Shown in pieces: positions 1 to 12,402 of a DNA stretch of 64,000 bases (the stretch's first letter is position 1; every line of letters begins with the position of its first letter). The DNA is from Cryptomeria japonica. Taxonomy: Eukaryota > Streptophyta > Pinopsida > Cupressales > Cupressaceae. The notes beneath the pieces were generated by a model, which was given only the letters and a program-made list of their open reading frames with translations, was not told the DNA's origin and did no database searches. The stretch lies in assembly GCF_030272615.1 (NCBI RefSeq), contig NC_081407.1, forward strand, positions 373,720,632 to 373,784,631. Reading direction: 5' to 3'. The translations under genes were made by a program, and so were the position numbers.

Positions 1-12
1 GTCACTGTATTG

Positions 13-222
13 CATAACAGAGTTCCTGGTCATTCTGTCAACGTTTTCAGTCTATTTGTCAACATTTCTGGTCTGTTTGTCAACGTTTCTAGTCTGTTTC
101 TCAACGTTTCTAGTAAGTTTGTCAACATTTCTCGTCAGTATAGCAGAGTTCCTGGTCAGTTTGTCAGTGTTTTTGGTCAGTATAGCAGAGTTCCTGGTCA
201 GTTTGTTAGCATTTCTGGTAAA
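13..222. repeat. 21-bp tandem repeat in element D leader
   Basis: About ten head-to-tail copies of a 21-bp unit of the type TTTGTCAACRTTTCTRGTCWG. The register is regular from position 34, with units starting at 34, 55, 76 and so on to 202. Two sub-types alternate near the end, one containing GTCAAC and one containing AGCAGAGTTCC. Because 21 is a multiple of three, both strands stay open over the array, but the peptides are simple repeats and I do not call them genes. The array lies upstream of the gag remnant, so it probably sits in the untranslated leader. Confidence 0.85.
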
Positions 223-785
223 ATACATCAAAATCAGAAAACAAAAACAACCCATTTCTCAAACAGCCAAACATAGAGACTAGGTCATCTTTTTGGGTCA
301 TTCAATCAAGTTATCTTCTGTCAAAATAGATTCAAGAGCTAGACACACTAAAGGTTCTCAAGTATTCATCTTAAACAAGTTTAAGATATAACACCTTTAA
401 GTGCAACATCACATTTGCTTTGATAAATTGATCATTCAAAGATAGTTTCTCACTAGGATCTATCATCCTTTATCACAAAATTACAACACTTGATCAAAAT
501 AACCTCATTCTCTATCATAGGATATATCGTTCCTATTGAGCTTGGTCATATCAAAATTCACAAAATCTGCACTCCAAAACTAAGATCGAAAAACTTGCAA
601 ACAAACAAATACTTGAAAAGATCATTTCCTCAACAATTGATCACTTATTGTGATACATTACGCAAGATTTAAACCTCGCGAAAAACATTCAAAACACATG
701 TATGTCCATTCTAACTAGGGCTCATAGACGAAAGATTGCAGAAACAGAAATATAAACGTTTGAAATAACTAAAGGCTATAGAAAC
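223..785 (+). other. Leader of element D, no gene seen
   Basis: AT-rich sequence between the tandem array and the first gag codons. I find no LTR terminus, primer-binding site or convincing ORF. The 5' LTR and primer site of element D presumably lie left of the window. A long leader before gag is common in Tat-lineage Ty3/gypsy elements (family knowledge). Confidence 0.45.
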
Positions 786-1895
786 ATGGAACACGAAAAT
801 GAAATACAAGTTGAAGAGGAAATAATAGAACAACATGTTAGAGACATCAAAAAAGATCCTCAATTCGATAAATTTATGCAAAGAATATTGGAGGGAGAAA
901 AAGAAAAATATTTCCTAATGTTAGCAAAATCTGGTGCTAAACTCCCCCAAGATTTTGATGTGAACAAATTGACACAAAAGAGAAGTGACCTCCCCCCCCC
1001 CCCCTCCTAATAATGAACAATACGAGGATATTTTTGGTCTCAAACTCAATGACATGTCAATTCCTAGTAACACCAAAACCAATGAGGAAACTTACATTCC
1101 CACAAGGGATGAAGTAGAAATTCTAAATAACTCTCAATCCAATGAGGATACAAGAAGGGGTAGAGATGATACAAGAAGAGATCAAGATGATACAAAAAAT
1201 ATGATGGAAGCACTGGCCCCCAAGATCATATATGAGAATTTTGCACAATGAGTATGGAATTTGCACATGAGGATACCTACTTGATGAGATTATTTCCAAA
1301 AAGCTTAATTGGACTAGCTATGGAATGGTTCTCGAAACTTACACCTGGAATCAGATCATTCATAGAATTGGTGGATAAGTTTGTTTCACAATACTCTTAC
1401 AACATACAACATGAAGTAACAATGCTAGACCTATGTAATGCCAAACAAAAGAGTGGAGAACCTTTCATGACATTTTTAGAATGATGGAGATGGTTAGCTT
1501 CGCGATATCCTCGTACAATGCCAGAGTACGGAAAAATGGACATATTCATTGACAACTTAAATGATCAAATAAGTTATTACTTAAAAATGCAAGGAAATCA
1601 ACGTTTTGGAAAAATGATTGATAATGGAATCAGAATGGAGGAAGCCATGATAAAGAAAGGTGAGCTGAAAATATTCAAAGAAGGAGTTCACCCTCCTAAC
1701 AACACTAACAACAACAATCACAATGATAAGACAAAGTTTTGGAATAGAAATTGTAATGTCGTCAATGATGGGATAGTGGATAACAACAATGTGAAACCAA
1801 GGCAACCAATTTTTAATTTATCCAATCACTCAGCAACAACTCAGCAAAACAACTATCAAAAATTTCTTTCGAAGATAATTTACAAACATTGGTGA
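786..1895 (+). pseudogene. gag: Ty3/gypsy (Tat-type) gag, capsid part, broken
   Basis: Capsid part of gag, which would form the virus-like particle. It starts at ATG 786 with an acidic N-terminus. The capsid signature is at about 1250-1560, including AMEWFSKL, SFIELVDKFVSQYS, LCNAKQKSGEPF and WRWLASRYP, a pattern typical of Tat-lineage gag. The frame is broken several times. A run of about 13 C near 990-1003 shifts it. A further shift or small deletion lies near 1250. A TGA at 1482-1484 stands where the family has Arg, consistent with CGA to TGA. The stretch 1630-1895 is a basic, Asn-rich tail. No product is expected. The family is clear; exact ends are not. Confidence 0.75.
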
Positions 1896-2470
1896 ACCTC
1901 TTGGATCCGCATTAAAAACACTTATCACAAACAAATTGATTAATTTACCATAAGAAAGAAACTTTGAACCCAAGGTAAAACTTGCTTGGTGGAATGACAA
2001 CCATTATTGTGATTTCCATCGAAACAAAGGACACCAAACAGATGCTTGTCAACGATTAAAACATGTCATCCAAGACTTGATTGATAATGGAATAATAACT
2101 GTGGATGGACATATAAAAAATGAATCTCACACAACTTTCAAAACTCCGCTTCTTAACTATGAGAAGGGTGAATCATCAACAGGGCATAATGGTAAAGGTA
2201 AAGAAAAGGTAAACTATGCTCATGCATATGACAATGTGGTAAATGTGATCGTGGTTAAAGATCAACAACATCAAGAACCTGCTTATGTCATCACATGAAG
2301 CAAAGTCAAAGTGGTTTTTCTGGGTCCTACAACAAACAGTTCATCCACTACCAAACAATACATTCTAGTGGATCAATTACATAAAACACCCACACAAATA
2401 TCCATCTTAGAAATTTTAAAGCTTTCACCTGCACACGAAGAAATTCTAGAAAAAAGCATTAATCGATACG
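1896..2470 (+). pseudogene. gag: gag C-terminal nucleocapsid-like region, broken
   Basis: After frame damage near 1900, coding resumes around 1959. A Cys/His motif (YCDFHRNKGHQTDAC, about 2007-2051) precedes RLKHVIQDLIDNG, which is the usual C-terminal gag signature of Tat elements. This would bind element RNA during packaging (family role). A TGA at 2296-2298 breaks the frame. The following peptide (ISILEILKLSPAHEEIL) matches the conserved linker before protease in this lineage. A further frame change occurs near 2470. It is continuous with the protease region that follows. Confidence 0.6.
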
Positions 2471-3091
2471 ACATTATCCAAATATCTTGATATAGATCAA
2501 TTCCAAACCATGGTGGGACACCTCACAACCCCTCATTGCTTATTATTTACCGAAGAAGATGACATGTCCTTGCAACATCCCCACAACACTCCTTTGCATA
2601 TTGAAGTCCTCATTCACAAAATGCGAGTTAAACATGTTCTAATAGATGGTGGAGCTGGCCTAAATATTTGTTCATTGAGTCTTGTTTGTGCCTTAGGATA
2701 TTCAGAAGATGTAGTTGATGTCTGGAAAAGGATCACCATAAAAGCCTATGATGAAGAAGAACGTTCGTCCAAGGGAATTGTGATACTACCCATCAGAGTG
2801 GGACCTTTGCAGAAAGACACAACATGCCAAGTTCTAGACTTGGACTTAACATATAATGTACTCCTGGGGAGACCATGGATACATGACTTGCAAGTTGTCC
2901 CATCAACATATCATTAGTGTGTCAAATTTACCTACAATGGATAAGAAATCACAATCTTTGCAGATTCAAATCCATTTCAATACTGCAACAATCTAAAAAA
3001 TGGCTCAAGAAGTCATTGTTCCTCATAACAGGGAGGCATCATCTTCGACACACAATCCAAGGAACAATCATTTGCCTCTATTTTATCAATT
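2471..3091 (+). pseudogene. Retropepsin-like protease region, element D
   Basis: An aspartic protease region that would process the polyprotein. The open segment 2510-2917 has the active-site-type motif VLIDGGAGLNICSLS, a flap-like glycine region, and the closing motif NVLLGRPWIHDLQVVPS, all standard for plant Ty3/gypsy proteases. DGGAG replaces the commoner DTGA or DSGA. The frame stops at 2915-2917 and continues in damaged form to about 3090, with FTYNG and ITIFADSNPFQYC recognisable. The gag and pol fragments around it lie in different frames, so the original single polyprotein has decayed. Confidence 0.65.
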
Positions 3092-4011
3092 ATGGAAAAA
3101 CAAATGCAACTAAAAGATCGAGGGAATGGAGAATATTCAATATCACAATTACCACTCTCTCCTAAATCCTTTGGAAAACCATCAAACTCTAAACAACAAC
3201 CAATTATGAAACATCTTCTGATATTTGATGGAGCATTCATTAGTGCTGGAACCTTATTAGAGGAGACAAAAGACAAAGATGTGCTACAATGGCTATACAA
3301 AGATGAAGAAGTTCAACAAAAGGTCAACAATGTTAGGATACCCATTGAAAAATATGGAAAAGGATTTAACATTCTTCAAAAAATGGGATACACTGGAACA
3401 GGTCCTATAGGAAAAAGAAAAGAAGGTATCTTAGATCCTATCCAACCTCATACTTAGTAGGCTACAGACAAAACAGGCTTAGGGTATGGATAAGTTACTC
3501 TACCAGAAGACACATTTTCTAACCAACAACAAGAAGAATATGAAAATAGACAAGAACAACTTGCAATTGAAAGGGAAGAAGCATCTGCTAAGCAACAAGC
3601 ACAAACAAACATGAAATGGAAAAAGAAACAATCCTCAAATCAACAAGAGAAACAAACCAATGACACCTCCCAAGAAGCATTAACTCTCAATCAAAACAAG
3701 CATGAACCTAGTACTAATCAAGGAGAGCTGATAGTAAAGTTGACAGAACTCAATCTCAGTCTAGAAGAAGTTGAATATGAAAGAAGAAAAGATATAGCCA
3801 GAAAAGCAGAAGAAATGCTATATGAACAAATCTGTAGATTGCAGGCTGCAAGTGATATAGATTCTAATGAATGGGATTGGGATTCCTATCACTTTGAAGA
3901 ATCAATTGAAGAAAATTGCTTTGAAGAAGATGTAGGAGTCGATGTAGTTCACACGTATCAGGGCAAACGTTAGGGACTAGTTCACTTGAATTATAATCAC
4001 ATTCGGCTGAC
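3092..4011 (+). pseudogene. G-patch linker between protease and RT, element D
   Basis: Two open stretches in one frame (to 3457, then 3611-3973) between protease and reverse transcriptase. The first contains a G-patch-like segment: IEKYGKGFNILQKMGYTGTG, then a KRKEGI tail and, past a stop, TGLGYG. G-patch modules bind RNA or RNA helicases (family knowledge) and are known next to protease in some retroelements. The second stretch is Gln/Glu-rich and probably coiled coil, followed by acidic sequence ending at TAG 3971-3973. The same layout occurs in elements A and B, which supports the call. Confidence 0.55.
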
Positions 4012-7000
4012 TTGAACTTAATTAAGGACGATCAAGAACTTCTTGTGCAAGGTCATTTTGATGAGGGTACCATTATAGACATTGACATACATATTGAAAA
4101 CTTTGATACATCAATCATGACCCTAAATACTCTCGAAACATCTCAACCTGATGACCTCTTACCTCTAATCCACCCCGAACTTATTGATTGGAAAAATGGA
4201 GGACATACTGCCATTGCTACCTTTCTGAATGACCATGCCATATCTGTATATCTTAATGCAATCGAACCTGCAACAACTTTCACCAGGAATTTTAGCAACG
4301 CATCTTCCAGTCAAGTGGGTGCCAAATCTCCTAGTCGCAAAAAGAAAAATAAAGAAAACAATATCAGGTCTAATGCTGAAAACCATTTCTTGGCAACATT
4401 AGATCAGGAAAAAGTAAAAAGAAAGGACACATCTAACGGTGAAAACCTCCTTGAGGCACTTAAAGATGGGAGGTTTGACACTTTACCTGAGTACTATCAA
4501 GAAAGGTCATCAATTTTGATCGAGCCAACAGAGGCAGTTAATATTGGGACAACAAAGCAACCAAAGATCCTACATCTAGCAACTTCTCTGTTAGAAGAAG
4601 AAAGGAAACCATATATGGAATTCTTCAAATGACGACAAAACAATTTTGCCTGGTCATATGCAGACATGCCAGGTTTGGATCTAGAGCTTATTATGCATCA
4701 TTCAAATGTCAATCCAGGAGCCAAACCAGTCAAACAAAAATTAAGAAAGATGCATCCACATATCGCTCTCCTGGTCAAAGCAGAAATAAAGAAATTACTG
4801 GATGTAGGATTCATCAGACCTATAGCATATCCTCAATGGGTATCAAACATTGTTCCTATTTCAAAACCAAACAAAAGTATCAAAGTATGTACAAACTTCA
4901 GAGATCTTAATAATGCATGTCCAAAGGATGACTTTCCTTTGCCTAACATTGACATCATTGTAGATTTAACAACTGGACACTCCATGTTTTCTCTAATGGA
5001 TGGTTTCTCCGAATACAATCAGATTAAAATAGCACCTGAAGATCAAGAAAAGACAACTTTCACATGTCCGTGGGGTAGTTTCTGCTGGAACGTTGTGCCT
5101 TTTGGGCTTAAGAATGAAGGTGCCACATATCAGAGAGCTATGACAACAATATTACATGACATGATGTATACATTCATGGAAGACTATGTGGATGACATCT
5201 TGGCCAAATCATACAACAAAGAAGAACATATCGAGATACTGGAAAAGATCTTTGACTGGTTAGAAGAGTACAAGCTACGGCTAAATCCTAAGAAATGTGC
5301 CTTTGGTGTCACTTCAGGCAAGCTATTGGGATACATTGTTTCAGCTAGAGGTATCGAAGTAGATCCAGCTAAGGTCAAAGCAATCATGGAAATGGCATCT
5401 CCCAAGAATATAAGTCAACTCAGATCACTCCAAGGAAGACTCCAGTCAATCAAAAGATTTGTGGCTCAACTAGCAAATAAATGTCAACCATTTACTCATC
5501 TATTGCATAAAAATATTCATTTCAAATGGGACCATCAATGTGAAGATGCATTCAACAAGATCAAGGCATATCTCATGCAACCACCCGTTCTAATGTCACC
5601 AATTCCAGAAAAGCTGTTATTTCTCTATGTATTGACCACTGAAGTATCATTAGGAGTTCTCCTCGCACAACAGGATAATGAAGGAAAAGAATGGGTCATC
5701 TACTACATCAGCAGAACACTAGTAGGATACGAGCTCAACTATTCCCCAACAGAAAAAGCACGTTTGGCGGTAGTTTTTGCTTCTGAAAAATTAAGACACT
5801 ATCTACTATCTCACTCCATCAAGTTGATAGCTAAAATCGATCCATTGAAATATTTTCTCAGCAAAGAAACATTGACAGGACAACTAGCAAAATGGATTAT
5901 GATTCTAAGTGAGTTTGATATTGAGTATGTAGACAGAAAAGCTATCAAGGGACAAGTCATTGCAGACCAACTAGTGGAGGCACCACTTCAAGATGATCGT
6001 CCTTTGCAAATTGAATTTCCCGATGTTGATATCCTAACAGTCATCACAAAAACATGGCAATTATACTTTGATGGTTCATATACACGGCATGGATCAGGAG
6101 CAGGTACTCTATTCATCACACCAGAAGGTCATACAATTTCAAAAGCATACAAATTAAGCTTCCCATGCACCAACAACACAATAGAATATGAAGCTTTGGT
6201 TACAGGTATCAAAATGGCTATAGAATGGAACATTACACAACTTCAAGTCTTTGGAGACTCTCAACTCATCATCAATCAAATTAATGACAACTACCAAACA
6301 AAGGATGACAAATTAATGCCTTACAAAAATATGGTAGATGACTTCAAGAAGTATTTTGTCAAAATAACTTTTGAGCAAATCCCAAGGAATGACAACAAAG
6401 AAACAAATGACATGGCAACACTTGCTTCTCTACTTCAAACACAAGAAAATCAAGAGCGTTATGAAATCCAGGTGGAAGAGTTGTTTTACCCCGCTCATAA
6501 TTGTCCCGATTCCCAAACTATATGTCACCTTGTTGGGCATGATTCTTCCCGCTATGGCCAAACTTATACATACCTGAAAGATAACACCCTACCTCCTGAT
6601 TTATCAAAGAACCAAAAGAGAAACTTTATTCATCAATCCTCCCATTTTACTCTTGTCACAAATACCCTATTTAATTGAGGTCTAGACGGTACTCTTTTAA
6701 GATATCTCAAACAAGAAGAATTTGAGAAGGCCTTAAATGAAGTACATAATGACATTTGTGGCACTCATTCAAGTGGTCTTACTCTTTCGAAAAAACTCAT
6801 ACGCTTGGGCTATTATTGGCTAGCTATGGAATGAGATTCTTTTCAGATAGCTAGAACATGTAAATAATGTCAGATCCATGGGAATTTGATTCATGCACCA
6901 ACACAAGAACTTCATGCTTTGGCAACATCTTGGCCTTTTTGCCAATGGGGTCTTGATCTAGTAGGAAAAATAAATTCTTCTTCATCTAATGGTCACAAAT

Positions 7001-7806
7001 TCATCCTTGTAGCTACAAAATATTTCACAAAATGGATTGAGGCAATACCTCTCACAAATATCACAGGAAAACAAATTGCTGCATTTATCTTGAACTACAT
7101 CATATGTCACTATGGAATACCCATGACCATTATCACAAATAATGGGTGACCGTTCAAGAATTACGATGTACAAGAGCTATGTGAGAAATTCAAGATCCAA
7201 CACAGATTTTCCACACCCTACTATCCATAAGGGAATGGGCAAGCAGAAGCATCAAACAAAAATATTTTGAAAATCCTCAAAAAGACAATGAATGATGCTG
7301 GCAGAGATTGACATATCCAATTAAACCCTTCTCTATGGGCCTACCATACTGGTATTTGCACACCAACAGGTGCCACACCTTTCTCCCTTGTTTATGGATC
7401 AGAAGCAATATTGCCAATAGAAGTAGAGATACCTTCTCTAAAAGTATCATTAAAAGGTCTTATCTCGGATGAAGAACAACAAGTATCTAGACTGCAAGAG
7501 TTAGAGTTGATCCATGAATGAAGACAAAATGCCTTTGATCATTTAGAGGTATATCAACAAAGAATGTGCCAAAGTTATAATCACAAGGTCAAACCACGAG
7601 TCTTTCAAGTTGGAGAATTAGTATTAAAGGAAAATCCACGCAACCAGGAAGATCGAGAAAAGAAAGGAAAGTTTGAACCAAACTAGTTAGGTCCATTTGT
7701 GGTCACAACAGTATTTGGTTCAAGAGCATATCAACTATCAACACAAGACAAAGATTAGATCAAGGAACCCATCAATAGCATGCATCTGAAGAAGTTTTAT
7801 GTCTAA
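4012..7806 (+). pseudogene. pol: Tat-type pol: RT, two RNase H domains, integrase
   Basis: One + strand reading frame runs from about 4012 to TAA 7804-7806. RT (about 4670-5420) includes FRDLNNACPKDDFPLPN, FSLMDGFSEYNQI and the catalytic YVDDILAKS at about 5185. The first RNase H is degenerate: VLTTE stands where Asp is expected. A second RNase H (about 6055-6480) shows YFDGS, IEYEAL, FGDSQL and NDMA. Integrase (6680-7560) keeps WGLDLVG and NGQAEASNK. The frame ends INSMHLKKFYV with no chromodomain. About nine in-frame stops break it, including 4630, 6676, 6832 and 7147. Most sit where the family has Arg, Gln or Trp, so they fit C-to-T or G-to-A decay. Non-functional. Confidence 0.9.
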
Positions 7807-7965
7807 AAAAGAAAAAAAATCCAAAAACAGTGAAAAAACAGAAAAATCCAAAAACAGTGAAAAAGCAAAAAATTAAAAAACACTGAAAAAGAAGAAAATA
7901 CAAAAATGGTGAAAAACAATGAAAGAATAAAAAAAAAATCAAATATGAGAAAAAGTGCAATAAAA
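7807..7965. repeat. A-rich imperfect tandem repeat after pol
   Basis: Short imperfect repeats of a unit like AAATCCAAAAACAGTGAAAA follow the pol stop directly. The T-rich complementary strand stays open (Phe-rich peptides), but this is a composition effect and not a gene. Confidence 0.7.
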
Positions 7966-9541
7966 ACAGATGGTGAAAACCTGGCAAACATGCATTATCT
8001 GTCAACTAGCTTTTCCATCTATTGGTTCATGCTTCCTTCCGCTTGCATTCATTTCCATCAGCGCTGTTCATATCCATCATAAATCCTTGGTACATATGCA
8101 GGCATCCCAAGTGATTTCCTGTCATGGTTTGGATCATTATATATATCATAATAAAGGTTTGTTTCTAGGCTGGGGGCAAAATCCTGAACCTGGCTGGGGG
8201 CAAAAAGTTTCGATCATTTTGAGCTTAATCAAACAGGTAGAACAACAGTTAGACAACACTAGTCAAGCAAAAAACTGTGACACATCCAACGTAGAAAATA
8301 ACATCACATTGTCAACCATTAACTATCACATATCAATGGATGATATATCTTGACTTGTGATTTTAACACTTTGGTAATAATGGTTCAACTATTTTATTTT
8401 GATTTTCGCTATCATGATTTCTGAGTAACTCCAGGATGTCTTTGACTAGAGGAACGAGGAAGGAACGTGATATTTTTCTTGTCTACTGTTTGTAAATTAA
8501 TCATTAATATGTGCAAAGTTGTCTCTGGACATGATCATCGAAGTATCATGGAAGACATTTCGGACTTGCATATAGAAATGGTTAATACTGCCTGTTTTAC
8601 ACAAGCAACACTCAGGTCATCTTGATTCAATTATACCTCGATGCTTGTGCTAACTTGCAATATCAAAACCTAGGAAAGTAGTGCTCAGGTCATCATGGTT
8701 CAATTATACCATTGATGTTTGCACTAACTTCCCACATTTTAAAGGCTCAATGATGAAACAAAGCAATGACTCCATGACCGGTCCGATCACTACATTTTAT
8801 TTCATTTTTGCATTTACATTTTAAAAAAGATTTGCATTTACATTTTAGAAAAGATTTGCATTTCATTTTGCATGGGATCACGATGCTCATCCTTTCCAAG
8901 GCCAAAAACTAACATGGTGTTATCTCTCATTATGTGATTAAGTACATTGGACAATAACAAAAATAATCAATTCATTCATCTTGCATGATAAGTTAGTTCA
9001 TTTCATGTAACCATTGCATACTAAGGCATCATTCATATAAAGCATCAAATCATTCATTCATTTAGTTAGATCATGGCATGGCATTCATCTAATCTCAAAT
9101 CATATAAAGTAGCACCATTGCATTACATTGCATCCATCTTATATTAACATGCATGAGAAAATCATAAAAATAGAAAGCATTGCATTGCACATACATCACA
9201 TAACACTTATAAGCATCACCATACATATTTGCATTTGCATACATCATGTAAATACTGCATCATCATATATGCATCATCTAGAATTCATAAGCATATAGAA
9301 ATTAAAGGATACATCAAGTATACATCATGAAAGTAACTGCACAACATAATCACATATCAAATAGAATGCATCTATCATCTCATAGGTCATGTACAACACA
9401 TAGGATCAACTGCATATCATATCATCAAAACAAATCAATGTCCAAGGTACAATGATATCACAAAATATATGAAATACATCACAAATATACATCGTGGGGA
9501 TCATCAATATCTCATCACAAAAAGGTGTGTACATAAATGGA
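7966..9541. other. Gene-poor spacer with small repeats
   Basis: No convincing gene. It holds two purine-rich tracts GGCTGGGGGCAAAA at about 8168-8206. An imperfect duplication of about 65 bp lies at roughly 8600-8738 (shared core CTCAGGTCATC...TTCAATTATAC). Two copies of a 27-bp unit (GATTTGCATTTACATTTTA type) lie at 8811-8872. A CAT/ATG-rich low-complexity stretch runs from about 8940 to 9500. By analogy with elements A and B this is the spacer between the integrase end and the 3' end of the antisense PMD gene, but about three times longer. Confidence 0.5.
8168..8206 (+). promoter_or_regulatory. Duplicated polypurine-like tract
   Basis: GGCTGGGGGCAAAA occurs twice about 24 bp apart. Such GGGGGC-rich tracts resemble polypurine primers of plus-strand synthesis in Tat elements. 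No LTR start follows directly, so it may be an internal (central) tract or a relic. The likely functional tract for D is at 19641-19656. Confidence 0.35.
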
Positions 9542-10117
9542 TCAATGTACTATATCAATGTGACCACTAGGATGCAGAGCGGAACTCTGTCCTGATGCAG
9601 CAGGTAGAGTAACACCACCTAGTACCCCTGTACCTGAGTCCCCACCTGGGGGAGCTCTTTGAATTGGCCCTATCACTCCTCAAATCTTAGCCTGGCTCTG
9701 TCCCGATCTCATGCTCAGCTGTGAAAATCCTAGAGCCCTTCGATCAGCAGGAACAATAGTAAAGTATAAAGTCCTGTAATACTCAGCCTCTCAAATCCCC
9801 TAGCACATCATCTTCAGGGCATTCTTCCCTGAAATAGATTCTCCTGACAACTATACCTGTGCCTCGACCTGTCGACACCTATCCCTAGCTGTGTCTCTCT
9901 CGACTGTAAGAGAAGCCATCTGAGTCTCTAGTTGGGCCATCTGAGAGTCCCTCTCTGCTAGTCAACTCTCTAGCTGCTGAACCTGAGCCTGCAAGTCCGT
10001 AATCTGAGCCTGCTGCTAATGAGATGACATCCTAATGAGGATTCATTGAGGTGCCTCTTCTTGTGGCTTCTTAGCTCATGATACTGTCATAGATACCTAC
10101 TCAACCGGGGGAACCTC
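9542..10117 (-). pseudogene. 3' part of antisense PMD gene of element D
   Basis: Reading leftwards on the minus strand, this continues the frame that stops at 16668, with element G removed. It starts within a short Val/Pro segment and goes through a Gln/Leu/Glu heptad-type stretch at about 9860-10010 (ITDLQAQVQQLE, LAERDSQMAQLETQMASL). It ends in a Gly/Ser tail with TGA at 9542-9544. The coiled coil matches in style and position the C-terminal exon of the PMD genes in elements A, B and C. Several stops (TAG, TGA) interrupt it, consistent with CAG or CGA decay. No product is expected. Confidence 0.6.
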
Positions 10118-10892
10118 TGTTGGCATATGCACACTTCAATGAGACATTGTAGGTGATTGAAGGTTTTGTCATTGATGGCAACCTTACAATCCTATGACAT
10201 CGGCAAGGCATTCCATCGACACTCAGATCACCGGCACCAACAGTGAAAGGAAGCATACCGGCACAAAGGTCGACAAGATTTTTGTTGTAATATATTTTGT
10301 TTATTATTGTAAAATCATTGTAAGCCGACTTGGCAAGTTGTAAAATGACTCTTATATAAGAGAGATCATTGTAGAACATTTTGTGTAAGGAAGAAAAATG
10401 TAATTAGACGAAATAAGGCAGACCTATTATGCGAATTATAGGTTAAGGGTTTATGTAAGAAGTAGAGCAGAAACTGGTATTGGATCTGACATTATAGATG
10501 CTACTTTGAAGCAGTACAAGACACTGGATTTATATAATCCATTTTGTAAGTTAGTGAGACTTCCTATTTTGTATTTGAGTAGTAAGCTCTAGGCACTTGG
10601 CCTTCCTGCATGTGCAGGCCCCTCTTGTAGCAGTAATATTCTCTTATTGGCCAGTAAGTGAATATTGTGGGTCACAAATCCCACCGATTTTTTTCCTACA
10701 CCGGGTTTCCTCATTAAATCCTTGTATTATGGTGTGTTTTTCATGTGGTTTTTTTGTCTCTGTTTGTTGCATTACTTTCTGTTTATTGGTACACAGTATT
10801 AATATGCTCTACATGTTTTAAGTTAAGAAAATATTACAACCGATTAGATACTGGTTCACCCCCCCTTCTCAGTATTTGTGGGAATCCTAACA
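10118..10892 (+). repeat. 5' LTR of element G
   Basis: 775 bp, TGTTGGCATATGC to CCTAACA. It differs from the 3' LTR by a 27-bp gap near 10218, a 1-bp insertion and scattered substitutions. A TATA box (CTTATATAAG) is at 10351-10360. PMD gene sequence flanks it on the left. Confidence 0.93.
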
Positions 10893-10894
10893 AT

Positions 10895-10906
10895 TGGTAT
10901 CAGAGG
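10895..10906 (+). promoter_or_regulatory. Primer-binding site of element G
   Basis: TGGTATCAGAGG begins two bases after the 5' LTR. It matches 11 of 12 bases of the usual plant tRNA-iMet complement TGGTATCAGAGC, the common copia primer site. Confidence 0.85.
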
Positions 10907-10963
10907 TTGGTCCTCCATTTTCAAAAGCCTAACAACTTGAGGAAGATCTTGACACTGATAGAG

Positions 10964-12076
10964 ATGGAAAACTTGATGAAGCAACTTGAAGGAGCTCTCT
11001 CCGACTATGATGCAGAAAAATTGAAAAATATCAAACTTGAAGATGATCTAAAGGCTGCTCAGGATATTATTCAAGCACTTCAAGAAAATCTTACTATTTC
11101 AAGAAACAAGAGAAGAGAACTTTGTGAAAAGATGCAAAATGAGAATGATGAAAAAGAAACTCTTAATGATAAGATAAACAAGCTGAAACAAGAGAACATG
11201 ACAACAAAGAATGAGATGCAGGATATGACTATGAGATTTTGTAAAGAAATTGAAGATAGAAAGAAGAATGAAGAAGATTTGACTAGAAGACTAAGTGATG
11301 CTGCAAATGAAAACACAAGACTCAGTTATGAAAATGATTTGTTGAAAACAGATCTGATGCACACTTAGAATGAATCAAATGAACTGATGAGGCATAAAGA
11401 AGTCTTAGAAAGAGAACTAGATACTGCAAATCAACATAAAGAGAAATTCAAGAAAAGCTCAGAAGAACTTTGTAACTTGCTGAAGAATCAAAAACCTAAA
11501 GGTGACACTTGTGGAATTGGCTTTGAAGTTGGTGAAAGCTCCAGTACTGCAAACACACAGGATCATAGCAAACTGGTAAGGCAACCTGCTGCTTATAAAT
11601 TCAGTGGAAAATGCTTTAACTGTAAAAAGTATGGTCATAGAGAAAATCAATGTAGATCTAGAAATTGTTCGAATACCAATGCACCCACCGGTCAATGTTC
11701 AAAATGCAACAAAGTTGGTCATAATTCTGAGAATTACAGAATGAATGTAAGATGTTATGTTTGTGGAAGATTTGGACACTTATCTAATCAATGTAGAACA
11801 CAAACCGACATAGGTTATGGAAAGGCTATTCAGAAAAATAATGTGACTTGCTATGCTTGTAACAAGATTGGGCATATTGCAAAATTTTGCAGAAGCAAGG
11901 CACCACCCATAGACAACAAAGGTTCTATTTTGAAAGGTAAAGAAAAAGTTGAAGAGGTTAAGCAAGAATTTTCAAAACAATGGATCAGGAAATCAGAACT
12001 AAATGGTGTTGGGAATACTCCTCCACCGGTAGAACCAAGCAACACTCCATCGACAGAACAGAGTAGCACTCTATAG
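10964..12076 (+). pseudogene. Gag-like coiled coil with four zinc knuckles, element G
   Basis: The start is chosen at ATG 10964, just after the primer site. The first about 190 residues are Lys/Glu/Asn-rich and look like one long coiled coil. A single TAG at 11366-11368 interrupts, consistent with CAG to TAG. Then come four CCHC-type knuckles at about 11612-11910: CFNCKKYGHRENQC, a second with its last Cys replaced by Tyr, CYVCGRFGHLSNQC and CYACNKIGHIAKFC. The tail is Lys- and Pro/Ser/Thr-rich and ends at TAG 12074-12076. Zinc knuckles bind nucleic acid in Gag nucleocapsids (family knowledge). The usual copia capsid domain is not recognisable, so the coiled coil may replace it. Confidence 0.7.
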
Positions 12077-12402
12077 GCAGGAGTCTCTTCATCAAATTGA
12101 AGAAATTTCTTTGAGGGTTTGGCAATCAATGAGACATATGCTATTATTCCCTCGATTGATGGTAAGAAGTTGAAATCACTTCTATACCGGTAGATATGTT
12201 AAGTAATTACTTAACTGGCATGCATTAAATGTGGTAGTTGGCAAATTAACATTATAAATTAATGTTTTTGGCTCCATTTCACTTCACTGAGCATTCAAAC
12301 ATTCGAAGAGCACGAAATTTCTAGAGCTAAGGCATTTCGAGCAAAGAGGCAAAACATTTCAGCAATCAAACTTTCCAAAGGCAGAAAAAGGTATTTATAA
12401 TC
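12077..12402 (+). other. Spacer before the long ORF of element G
   Basis: No ORF. An AT-rich motif ATTATAAATTAATG is near 12250. It is followed by about 140 bp that reads like a plant 5' untranslated leader up to ATG 12403. This suggests, without proving it, that the long ORF was captured with its own promoter or leader. Confidence 0.35.

Noticed and set aside
13-222. CRISPR-like array
   Set aside because: Units are head-to-tail without unique spacers, in a plant retroelement leader.
8168-8206. These purine tracts as the border of D's 3' LTR
   Set aside because: No TG start or LTR-like sequence follows, and no matching LTR was found. The tract and LTR at 19641/19657 fit better.
7970-8353. 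127-codon ORF downstream of D pol
   Set aside because: Odd composition, spans the duplicated GGCTGGGGGCAAAA tract, no family resemblance, and no counterpart in elements A and B.
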